Of a DNA stretch of 18,242 nt, positions 8,361 through 15,240 are shown in pieces. The stretch's first letter is position 1. Each line of letters begins with the position of its first letter. The notes beneath the pieces were generated by a model. It was not told the DNA's origin. It searched no databases and was given only the letters and a program-made list of their open reading frames with translations. The stretch spans positions 8,418-26,659 of the forward strand of contig PCAX01000011.1 of NCBI GenBank assembly GCA_002730795.1, written 5' to 3'. The translations under genes were made by a program, and so were the position numbers. This DNA comes from Chloroflexota bacterium (lineage in GTDB: Bacteria > Chloroflexota > Dehalococcoidia > Lucifugimonadales > Lucifugimonadaceae).

Positions 8361-10715
8361 ATGTTAACTGAACAGGATCTTAAAAATTCCCTGCCAGATA
8401 CGGCAACTACCCAGTATTTTTCAAAACTAAAAGCTGGAGCGATTATTGTTAGGGATAAATGGGGTATACCTCACATAAAATCTGACAGTTTAGAAGACTT
8501 ATTTTTTGCCCAGGGATTTTCAACAGCGCAAGATAGACTTTTTCAAATGGACTTCGATCGCATGAGATGTCTTGGGCGTTTATCCGAATATCTTGGTAAA
8601 GAAACCTTGGACCAAGATATTTTAATGAGGCGTAGAAACCTTTTGGAAACATCCAAATCTGATCTATCCAATGCCAGTAAGATTTGCAAGGACGCATTCC
8701 ATGCGTATTCAAATGGCGTGAACGCTTTTTTGGAAACAACTGAAAATTTGCCTGTTGAATATAAACTTTTGGGTTCTAATCCAGAACCTTGGGAAGATTG
8801 GCATTCAGTCTTAGTTTATAAAGTTAGGAATACAGCTGAAGGTTCATTTCAAGGTAAACTTTGGCTTTCAAAACTGGTTAACGAAATCGGCCCAGCTGGG
8901 GTAGCTTCAATAACTCCAGGCTACCAACCTGAGAGCTTGTTAACTCTTCCCCCAGGCGGCATATATAAGGGACCACAATTGAGTGCAATTGATGAGCTAA
9001 ATTCTATAGCTTCAATAACGGATGGTCTCAAAAGTACCGAAGGTGGGTCTAATGGTTGGGTTATATCCGGAGACAACACGATCTCTGGACTACCATTGTT
9101 AGCTGGGGATTCTCATAGAGGCCTTGAAGTACCTAATGTATATTATCAAATTCATTTAAGTGCGCCTGATTTGGAAATCGTTGGATTTTCTATTCCAGGT
9201 ATGCCCTTTGTTTTACATTTTTGCCACAATGAAAATGTGGCATGGGGTATGACCCATGGTGGGGTCGATACCCAAGATCTTTTTGTTGAGCAATTACGAC
9301 GTTCAAAAACTGGAGTTGATTATTTATCAGGAGATGAATGGATTTCAGCAAATACACGGGAAGAAATTGTAAAAGTCAAAGACGGTAGTGATGTTAAAGT
9401 TGAGGTAATTCGGACTGACAACAGATATATCATACAAGAATCCGAAAGATCGGACGTGGGTTTATCATTAATGGATCCAGGATCGTGTGGCGCAACGAAT
9501 TGGATTGATTCTGCCTATAAAGCAATGCTGGCTAGATCGGCTGATGAACTGGAAAACGCTTTAAATGGCTGGACTGACAGGGTTAATAACTATCCTTATG
9601 CTGATTGTGAAGGCAATTTTGGGTATTCCCTAAAAGGTAAAATTCCCATTCGGAACGAAGCTAATGGATGGGGCCCAGTAAGGGCTGATTTGCATCAGAA
9701 TAAATGGCGTGGCTTTATTAAATCAAGTGAAATGCCACGGGTGCGTAATCCCAAAATAGGTTTTATTGTGACATGTAATCAAAGAGTGGTCGACGAAACA
9801 TTTCCATATTATTTGACGCATATGTTCGGAACTGACTATCGAGCCAGAAGGATAATCAAAAAAATAAAAGAAACAAAATTAGAAAACATAGAAACTCCTA
9901 TAATGTCGCTTATCCACGCTGACTGTAAGTCAATTCCAGCAGAAACGGTAGTAAAGGCTCTTTTATCTATGAGGATTGATGATGAAAAGTCTGATCAGAT
10001 CATAAAAATGATGTCAAGTTGGAACTATGATATGAATGCGAATTCTCAGCCCGCCGCAATTTATGGAGTTATAAATCGATTTCTTTCGATAGTTTTGGCC
10101 GAAAAAGCTTACGGTAAACTGAGTCAAGATATAATTGATGGTATACCAGGGGCGGAAGATCATATGCGTCGCCAGATAAAGCCCGATTATATTAGAAGGC
10201 TTTCAACAGGTAGTTTGCATGACGCACCATATCATTTCAATCCATCGAGTGTTTTAACAGAATCGCTACAGAGATCCGTAGAATACTTGTACAATAGACT
10301 TGGTCCAGATATTGATACATGGCGGTGGGGAAATCTTCATAAAACTGCGTACCAACATCCTCTGTCGAAGTTGTTTCCACTTGATGCTGACAAGTTAACT
10401 CCCCCAAATGTGGAAACTTCTGGTGATTCTGATACCCCATTTGCATCTGGCAGTTCCATTTCATCAGAATTTATTACAGAAACTGGTCCAGTTAATCGTT
10501 ATATTCATGATCCTTCTGATTGGACAAATAGTAGATGGATTGTTCCTTTAGGATCGTCAGGACACCCTGGAAGCATACACTTCTCAGATCAACAGGTGAT
10601 GTGGTCAAAAGTTGAAACTATACCTCAATTATGGAACTGGAAAGAAATAAACTTAAATGCGGAAACGAAACAACACCTATTAAAACCTGACCTACGAACC
10701 ACGGATAATTCTTGA
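8361..10715 (+). CDS. Penicillin acylase family protein (Ntn hydrolase, peptidase S45 type)
   Basis: N-terminal nucleophile amidohydrolase of the penicillin G acylase / AHL acylase family (784 residues, normal precursor length). Such precursors self-cleave at a Gly-Ser bond into alpha and beta chains. Here the probable site is Gly229-Ser230 in STEGGSNGWVISG, making Ser230 the nucleophile. The alpha part shows VRDKWGIPHIKSDS and FFAQGFSTAQDRLFQMDFDR (about residues 30-67). The beta part has AGDSHRGLEVPNVYYQIH, PGMPFVLHFCHNENVAWGMTHG and CGATNWIDSAYKAML. I see no signal peptide or hydrophobic N-terminus, unlike many periplasmic relatives, so a cytoplasmic location is inferred. The start ATG 8361 has no Shine-Dalgarno; a TATAAC at 8348-8353 could be a -10 box giving a nearly leaderless transcript. 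It lies 32 nt after leuB. The substrate (beta-lactam, N-acyl amino acid, acyl-homoserine lactone or other amide) cannot be read from the sequence. Confidence 0.9.
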   Translation: MLTEQDLKNSLPDTATTQYFSKLKAGAIIVRDKWGIPHIKSDSLEDLFFAQGFSTAQDRLFQMDFDRMRCLGRLSEYLGKETLDQDILMRRRNLLETSKSDLSNASKICKDAFHAYSNGVNAFLETTENLPVEYKLLGSNPEPWEDWHSVLVYKVRNTAEGSFQGKLWLSKLVNEIGPAGVASITPGYQPESLLTLPPGGIYKGPQLSAIDELNSIASITDGLKSTEGGSNGWVISGDNTISGLPLLAGDSHRGLEVPNVYYQIHLSAPDLEIVGFSIPGMPFVLHFCHNENVAWGMTHGGVDTQDLFVEQLRRSKTGVDYLSGDEWISANTREEIVKVKDGSDVKVEVIRTDNRYIIQESERSDVGLSLMDPGSCGATNWIDSAYKAMLARSADELENALNGWTDRVNNYPYADCEGNFGYSLKGKIPIRNEANGWGPVRADLHQNKWRGFIKSSEMPRVRNPKIGFIVTCNQRVVDETFPYYLTHMFGTDYRARRIIKKIKETKLENIETPIMSLIHADCKSIPAETVVKALLSMRIDDEKSDQIIKMMSSWNYDMNANSQPAAIYGVINRFLSIVLAEKAYGKLSQDIIDGIPGAEDHMRRQIKPDYIRRLSTGSLHDAPYHFNPSSVLTESLQRSVEYLYNRLGPDIDTWRWGNLHKTAYQHPLSKLFPLDADKLTPPNVETSGDSDTPFASGSSISSEFITETGPVNRYIHDPSDWTNSRWIVPLGSSGHPGSIHFSDQQVMWSKVETIPQLWNWKEINLNAETKQHLLKPDLRTTDNS

Positions 10716-10734
10716 AATTAGCCGTGGTTCGTAG
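10692..10734. repeat. Long perfect hairpin spanning the acylase stop codon
   Basis: CTACGAACCACGG (10692-10704) and CCGTGGTTCGTAG (10722-10734) form a perfect 13-bp stem. Inside it, after one mismatch, TAATT (10706-10710) pairs with AATTA (10716-10720), leaving a 5-nt loop that contains part of the TGA stop. The left arm encodes the last residues of the acylase. It lies between convergent genes and may protect or delimit the 3' ends of both transcripts, acting with the terminator just downstream. Confidence 0.7.
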
Positions 10735-10735
10735 A

Positions 10736-10773
10736 CTACAAGAATTGTCATTATTGTAGTTTTTGATTTTTTT
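10736..10773 (+). terminator. Rho-independent terminator after the acylase gene
   Basis: CTACAA (10736-10741) pairs with TTGTAG (10754-10759). After one mismatch, AAT (10743-10745) pairs with ATT (10750-10752), with loop TGTC. The stem is followed directly by a T-rich tract TTTTTGATTTTTTT (10760-10773). This is a classical intrinsic terminator for the + strand and probably ends the ilv-leu-acylase transcription unit. Read on the other strand no T-tract follows, so it is not obviously bidirectional. Confidence 0.7.
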
Positions 10774-10778
10774 GCCAT

Positions 10779-11936
10779 CTACGGAAATGTGGTTTCATCA
10801 CTCAATGTACGTAAGGGTCGTGGTGGGAACTTTATATAAGGGTGTTTACGTAGTTTTGTCTCGTCTACCGTTAGTCCTAGTCCAGAACCCTTTGGCATTT
10901 CAAGATAGCTTCCCTCAGGTTCAAGGTACCCAATGGTGATATCTTTGGAAGGTTTTTCGACGCTGACCATATATTCATAGATTAAAAAATTTGGCATAGT
11001 TAAGGATGCCTGCACAGCTGCAGCTAATCCCACTGAAGTCGAATTCCATCCATGTGGCGCCACACCAATGTATTGACTATGAGCCATAGCAGCTATCTGA
11101 GTTATTTCAAGTATGCCTCCAGTATTACAAATATCTGGATTAATTATGTCAACAACTCTTTCTTGTATAACATCTCTAAACCCGGTGATCGAGTAAATGG
11201 CTTCACCGGTGACTATGGGAACAAAGGTAGAATCCTTTACCTCTTTAATTGCTTTCAAATTGTCCGGTGGGCAAGGTTCCTCGAACCAATAAATATTTAA
11301 CATCTCCATTTGTTTTATGGCATAAACGGCATTTGAAGCTGAAAACCTTCTGTGAGCTTCAATGAGAAGATCTATTTTTGGCCCAACTGCTTCTCTAACG
11401 CGACGTACAATAAGTGCTGCCTGATCAAGTTCTTCCTTGTTTACGTATTCTCTCCATGGGCCTGGAAAAGGGTCAAATTTAAGAGCTTCGAACCCTCTTT
11501 CAGATACTATGTTCAATGCTTGACTTGCTATTGCGTCCGGATTATTACCTTCGGCCCAACCGTTTGCGTAGAGTCGTAAACGTGGTCTGACAGGTCCTCC
11601 AAGTAAATTATATATAGGTTGATCCAAAGCTTTGCCGATGATATCCCATAGTGCTATTTCTATACCGCTTAACGCGCAGCTTAAGTCCATGGAAGAACGT
11701 TTAGTGGCGAAATCTTCGTGTGCCACGTGCATAAAGTGTTTTATTTGAAAAGGGTCACGGTCAATTAGATATCTTGATAATTCAAGTATGTGAGCTTCAA
11801 TTTGAACGTCGCGGTCAGATTGGGTGTAAGCTTCACCCCAACCAACCAATCCATTATCAGTTAACAATTTAACATATAAAAAATTTTTCCCCGAACCTGG
11901 ATTCCATTTAAATGTTTTTACATCAATAATCTTCAT
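10779..11936 (-). CDS. Enolase superfamily enzyme, mandelate racemase subgroup (probable acid-sugar dehydratase)
   Basis: Mandelate racemase / muconate lactonizing enzyme family, 385 residues: N-terminal capping domain (about 1-120) and (beta/alpha)7-beta barrel. Metal ligands by motif are Glu193 (LLIEAHRRF), Glu219 (YWFEEP) and Glu245 (VTGEAIY). The catalytic His295 (GVAPHGWNS) is paired with Asp268 (INPDIC), the His-Asp dyad of the mandelate racemase subgroup, and Glu321 (YEYM) matches the electrophilic Glu. On the second strand the motif is Lys153-x-Asp155 (KFDPF) rather than Lys-x-Lys, so a two-base racemase mechanism is unlikely and a dehydratase of a sugar acid is more plausible. The substrate is unknown. 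A clear AGGGG ribosome site (11948-11944) precedes ATG 11936. It lies 86 nt downstream of cimA on the same strand, possibly co-transcribed. Confidence 0.88.
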   Translation of the reverse strand: MKIIDVKTFKWNPGSGKNFLYVKLLTDNGLVGWGEAYTQSDRDVQIEAHILELSRYLIDRDPFQIKHFMHVAHEDFATKRSSMDLSCALSGIEIALWDIIGKALDQPIYNLLGGPVRPRLRLYANGWAEGNNPDAIASQALNIVSERGFEALKFDPFPGPWREYVNKEELDQAALIVRRVREAVGPKIDLLIEAHRRFSASNAVYAIKQMEMLNIYWFEEPCPPDNLKAIKEVKDSTFVPIVTGEAIYSITGFRDVIQERVVDIINPDICNTGGILEITQIAAMAHSQYIGVAPHGWNSTSVGLAAAVQASLTMPNFLIYEYMVSVEKPSKDITIGYLEPEGSYLEMPKGSGLGLTVDETKLRKHPYIKFPPRPLRTLSDETTFP

Positions 11937-11965
11937 AAGATTTCCCCTGTATAGTGTGCATTAAT

Positions 11966-11975
11966 AAACCGGTTT
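11966..11975. promoter_or_regulatory. Palindrome AAACCGGTTT upstream of the enolase-superfamily gene
   Basis: A perfect 10-bp palindrome 30 nt before the start codon in the 86-nt cimA-enolase gap, positioned like an operator. On the minus strand a TATACA at about 11955-11950 could be a -10 element. This is only positional evidence; a chance palindrome is possible. Confidence 0.25.
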
Positions 11976-12022
11976 TATAGGTTAAACAATCGAAACAAAA
12001 ATAAGTTTATGCGACGAGTTTG

Positions 12023-13684
12023 TCACCTAACTATGGGTGTAGTTCCTGTTTGAATAAGCCACCACTCTATACTGTCCGAAAGAGCCATCCATGAAGCCTC
12101 AATGATATTAGCTGAAGCTCCGACAGTTCTCCAAACTTGCTTATCGTCAGCCGATTCAATTAATACTCGCACTATGGCGCCAGTACCATGTTCTTCGTTA
12201 ACTACTCTCACTTTGTAATCAGTGAGTCTTATTTGATCCAAATTTGGGTAGAAATCTTTAAGACCCTTTCTTATTGCTTTATCTAGTGCATCTACAGGAC
12301 CGTTACCTTCCGCAGCAGTATGCCGAATATCATCATTAACTTGTATTTTCACCGTAGCTTCTGAAAGCATGGGATGTTCTATTCCATCTAAACGCCAACC
12401 TGATCCGAAGGAAGATCGTCGCCGATTTTCTACTATAACCATAAAATCTACTAAATTAAACGGCGTCTCATAATTCGGGATATTTCGATATAATACCAGA
12501 TCTAAAGAAGCCTCTCCGTCTTCGTATGTATATCCTTGAGCTTCACTAGATTTAACGAAATTTACAATAGATCGGGCATCATTTTCATCTAATACTTCAT
12601 CCAAATCGAGATTTTTTATTCGTTGCATTACGTTGCTTCTTCCTGAAAGTTCTGATACGACTACACCAGCTACATTACCTACTTTACTTGGGTCAATGTG
12701 CTGATAAGCATGTTTGACCCTCTCAGTAGCCGCTGCATGTAGTCCCCCCTTATGGGTGAACGCACTCGATCCAACAAAAGGTTGAAAAGGAAATGGACGC
12801 CGATTAACTCTTTCGGCAACAAAATTGGAAACTTCTGTTAAAGTACTGATCTTATCTTCAGACAGTACATCATAACCCATTGTTAAGGCTAGATTACCAA
12901 TAATACTAATCATATTTGCATTTCCAGTACGTTCCCCATAGCCATTTACACATGCTTGTATTTGTCTTGCACCTGACTGCACCGCTGCTATGGATGATGC
13001 AACCGCCGTATCAGTATCATTATGGGTGTGGATTCCTAAAATCGTTGAAGATTTCAGTGAATTAGAAACTTCGGAAACTATGCTTCCTATTTCAGTGGGT
13101 AAATTTCCACCGTTAGTGTCACAAAGCACTATTCGGGTAGCACCAGCTTTAATTGCAACTTTTAATGTTTGTATGGAATATTCCGGGTTTTCGCGGTACC
13201 CATCAAAAAAATGTTCTGCATCAAAAAATACTTCTTTTTTACTGTCAGTGAGAAATTTAACCGAATCCTCTATCATTGAAAGATTTTCTTCGAGAGATGT
13301 TTCAAGTACGTCACGTACTTGAAACGCAGATGCTTTTCCAACCAATGTTACTATTTCGGTGTTACTTTTTAATAAAGCTAATATAGACGCGTCTTTTTCC
13401 ACGATAGTGTTTGGTTTTCTAGTATTGCCGAAAGCAGCAATTTTGGCATGTTTGAGTGCCAAGTTTGTAATACGTTTAAAATATTCGTCGTCTTTTGGGT
13501 TTGCTCCAGCGTATCCGCCCTCAATAATATCAATGCCTAGGTCGTCAAGGCGTTTGGTGATAGCAAGCTTATCTTCTACTGAAAGAGATATTCCTTCTTG
13601 TTGAGTTCCATCTCGTAGTGTAGTGTCATATAATTCTATTTTTTTCATCATAATTTGCGAAAATGTATATTTATCGTTGCTCAT
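12023..13684 (-). CDS. cimA: Citramalate synthase
   Basis: Condenses pyruvate with acetyl-CoA to (R)-citramalate, the entry to the threonine-independent isoleucine pathway. It is a HMGL-like TIM barrel (about residues 14-280) plus a C-terminal LeuA-type regulatory domain (about 410-545). IELYDTTLRDGTQQEGIS (catalytic Arg24, Asp25), IIEGGYAGANPKDDEYF, FFDAEHFFDGYRENPEY, LCDTNGGNLP, HTHNDTDTAVAS (metal ligands His219, His221), NGYGERTGNAN and AFTHKGGLHAAA are signatures of the CimA type rather than LeuA. At 553 residues it is of normal length. ATG 13684 is used here; the conserved start (KKIELYDTT) would equally fit ATG 13651 or 13648, and none has a clear Shine-Dalgarno. A TATAAT box 18-24 nt upstream of ATG 13684 suggests a short leader. 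Confidence 0.93.
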   Translation of the reverse strand: MSNDKYTFSQIMMKKIELYDTTLRDGTQQEGISLSVEDKLAITKRLDDLGIDIIEGGYAGANPKDDEYFKRITNLALKHAKIAAFGNTRKPNTIVEKDASILALLKSNTEIVTLVGKASAFQVRDVLETSLEENLSMIEDSVKFLTDSKKEVFFDAEHFFDGYRENPEYSIQTLKVAIKAGATRIVLCDTNGGNLPTEIGSIVSEVSNSLKSSTILGIHTHNDTDTAVASSIAAVQSGARQIQACVNGYGERTGNANMISIIGNLALTMGYDVLSEDKISTLTEVSNFVAERVNRRPFPFQPFVGSSAFTHKGGLHAAATERVKHAYQHIDPSKVGNVAGVVVSELSGRSNVMQRIKNLDLDEVLDENDARSIVNFVKSSEAQGYTYEDGEASLDLVLYRNIPNYETPFNLVDFMVIVENRRRSSFGSGWRLDGIEHPMLSEATVKIQVNDDIRHTAAEGNGPVDALDKAIRKGLKDFYPNLDQIRLTDYKVRVVNEEHGTGAIVRVLIESADDKQVWRTVGASANIIEASWMALSDSIEWWLIQTGTTPIVR

Positions 13685-13702
13685 ATTTCGAGTACGGAAG
13701 AT

Positions 13703-13708
13703 ATTATA
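13703..13708 (-). promoter_or_regulatory. Candidate -10 box for cimA
   Basis: Reading the minus strand, a perfect TATAAT lies 18 nt upstream of ATG 13684, within GTTTATAATATC. Transcription would start near 13696, leaving a leader of about 12 nt for the 13684 start or about 45-48 nt for the internal ATGs. No good -35 hexamer is visible at 16-18 nt spacing (A-rich tract there), so this is a partial match only. Confidence 0.35.
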
Positions 13709-13772
13709 AACAAAATTAAAATGTCTTTTTTTCCTCTAGAGCTCCGCTCACAATCTATCACTTTGATTTAGT

Positions 13773-13789
13773 ATTCTTACCATAAGAAT
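13773..13789. promoter_or_regulatory. Inverted repeat ATTCTTA-N3-TAAGAAT in the cimA / DUF3090 divergent region
   Basis: Perfect 7-bp arms at 13773-13779 and 13783-13789 flank a 3-nt centre. A third copy of ATTCTTA occurs at 13816-13822, 43 bp after the first. Located between divergent genes, this arrangement resembles a repressor or activator site with an extra half-site. It could also be chance in AT-rich DNA. Confidence 0.4.
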
Positions 13790-13842
13790 TTTGTCGTAAT
13801 GAGATTTATTTTAACATTCTTATAGGTATGCGTGCATGTGAA

Positions 13843-13859
13843 TTATGTAAATTACATAA
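13843..13859. promoter_or_regulatory. 17-bp palindrome TTATGTAAATTACATAA upstream of the DUF3090 gene
   Basis: Two perfect 8-bp arms around a single central A, 60 nt before the GTG start at 13920. It overlaps a TAAAAT at 13857-13862 that could serve as a -10 box, so a protein bound here would block or modulate transcription of the DUF3090-SCO1664 pair. The symmetry and spacing are those of a dimeric HTH regulator site; no regulator gene is in the window. Confidence 0.5.
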
Positions 13860-13919
13860 AATATGAAGCATGGAACTTAGGCATAGAACTTCAAATTTAA
13901 ATATTAAGGTGTATCAGAA

Positions 13920-14444
13920 GTGCCAGATGAGGCCAAATATTTTATAGGTGAGTGTAATGTAATTAAGGCGGATTCCATTGGCGAGCCTGGTAAAAGGACT
14001 TTTAAAATAGAGGCTGTGTCGGATTTTGGCTCTATTATCTTATGGATGGAAAAAGAAAGCCTTTTTCAAGTCGGAATTTCATTGGGGGAGTTTATTGCGA
14101 CTAGAAAACAACCCGAGACTAAAGAACCTTTCGACAGTTCAACGATTGAAGTAAAAGAAATCCAAGAGATCGAATTTCAGTGTATCGATTTATCTATAAT
14201 CCACGATCCTTCTAGTGATCTCTTCACGATAAATGCACAAGGTTCTGATAAAGATGATGTACTTTTTAATGCTTCATTCACATTCTCTAGGATTCAAGCG
14301 GAAGAACTTTCGGCTACGATATTGAAGGTTATTGCTGCTGGACGACAACCTTGTCTTCTTTGTGCAGCTCCTTTAGATCCCAACAATCCCCACTTATGTT
14401 TAAAGCTGAATGGAAATGCAGTCAAGACAAAGTCCGATAATTAA
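13920..14444 (+). CDS. DUF3090 family protein
   Basis: Conserved protein of unknown function, 174 residues. The N-terminal two thirds look like a beta-rich domain (FKIEAVSDFGSIILWMEKESLF; LGEFIATRKQ). The C-terminus holds the family hallmark PCLLCAAPLDPNNPHLC, with Cys145, Cys148, His158 and Cys160 forming a probable small zinc site, followed by LNGN. The start is GTG at 13920, with AAGG at 13906-13909; the only upstream in-frame ATG (13863) runs into a stop. In Actinobacteria and Chloroflexi this family is typically next to an SCO1664-family gene, as here (3 nt gap), so the two probably act together. The biochemical role is not known to me. Recognition rests on the C-terminal motif and the neighbour. 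Confidence 0.85.
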   Translation: MPDEAKYFIGECNVIKADSIGEPGKRTFKIEAVSDFGSIILWMEKESLFQVGISLGEFIATRKQPETKEPFDSSTIEVKEIQEIEFQCIDLSIIHDPSSDLFTINAQGSDKDDVLFNASFTFSRIQAEELSATILKVIAAGRQPCLLCAAPLDPNNPHLCLKLNGNAVKTKSDN

Positions 14445-14447
14445 ATT

Positions 14448-15179
14448 TTGATTTATTCATCAGATCAGATAATAAATAAATTAAGAACATGGGATTTCAA
14501 AGGTATTGGTTTGCACCCTGAGGGCTCGAATTACGTGTTTTTGGCTCGTTTAGAACCCAAAATAGAAACGGGCGAAAAAATTTATGCAATTTACAAACCA
14601 ATAAAGGGCGAAAGACCACTAATAGATTTCAAATATGGTTCTCTTCACAATAGAGAAAAGGCATCTTGGTTGATTTCTAGGGTTCTTGGATGGCCTAACC
14701 TTCCTCCAGTAATAGTACGTGATGGACCACACGGGCTAGGAAGTGTCCAACTTTATATACAGTCAAACCATAATATGAATTATTTTACTGAACGGGATGC
14801 TCGATTAAGTGAATTTATTAAAATAGCTATGTTCGACGTGTTAACAAACAACGCTGATAGAAAAGGTGGTTCGTGCCTATTTGAAACTAACACTTCCAAG
14901 ATATGGGCCATAGACCAGGGTTTGACGTTTAATTTCGATACAAATATCCGTACTGTCATGTTTGAATTTATAGGTGTCGAATATCCTGAAGATCTTATTG
15001 GTGATATTTGCAATTTGGTAAAAAAAATACAAAGCGAAAATGATTTTTCAAACAAAATTAGAAAATGTTTGGAACAAAATGAAATTGATGGGTTAATTAC
15101 GAGGGTAAAATCAATGAGTTTGGAAGGTAAATTTCCTTTATTAAACCCTTCAGTCAATGTGCCTTGGCCCCTACTTTAG
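14448..15179 (+). CDS. SCO1664 family protein (PI3/4-kinase-like fold)
   Basis: Uncharacterised kinase-like protein, 243 residues. The sequence follows the family closely: YAIYKPIKGERPLIDF with a candidate ATP-binding Lys50, RDGPHGLGSVQLYI at about 91-104, FDVLTNNADRKGGSCL with the catalytic-loop pattern D-x4-N-x-D-R (Asp130, Asn135, Asp137), and AIDQGLTF with the metal-binding Asp156. These are arranged as in phosphatidylinositol 3/4-kinase and HipA-like folds, so phosphotransfer activity is plausible but unproven. The start is TTG 14448, 3 nt after the DUF3090 stop, with no visible Shine-Dalgarno, suggesting translational coupling. No ATG upstream of residue 110 fits. It converges with the inositol-monophosphatase-family gene on the other strand. 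Confidence 0.85.
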   Translation: MIYSSDQIINKLRTWDFKGIGLHPEGSNYVFLARLEPKIETGEKIYAIYKPIKGERPLIDFKYGSLHNREKASWLISRVLGWPNLPPVIVRDGPHGLGSVQLYIQSNHNMNYFTERDARLSEFIKIAMFDVLTNNADRKGGSCLFETNTSKIWAIDQGLTFNFDTNIRTVMFEFIGVEYPEDLIGDICNLVKKIQSENDFSNKIRKCLEQNEIDGLITRVKSMSLEGKFPLLNPSVNVPWPLL

Positions 15180-15193
15180 GTAAAAGCTCCATT

Positions 15194-15208
15194 TGGTTGT
15201 GTCAACCA
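15194..15208. repeat. Small hairpin between convergent genes
   Basis: TGGTTG (15194-15199) and CAACCA (15203-15208) form a 6-bp stem with a 3-nt loop in the 61-nt gap between the SCO1664-family gene and the convergent phosphatase gene. No T-tract follows on either strand, so it is only a weak candidate for transcript end formation. Confidence 0.3.
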
Positions 15209-15240
15209 CAGGTTTGGGTGATCCAACCGTACTGAAAAGT

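Noticed and set aside
12023..13684. Second 2-isopropylmalate synthase (leuA paralogue)
   Set aside because: GGYAGANPKDDEYF, FDAEHFFDGYRENPEY and AFTHKGGLHAAA are citramalate synthase signatures; the LeuA-type gene is already at 2412-3974.
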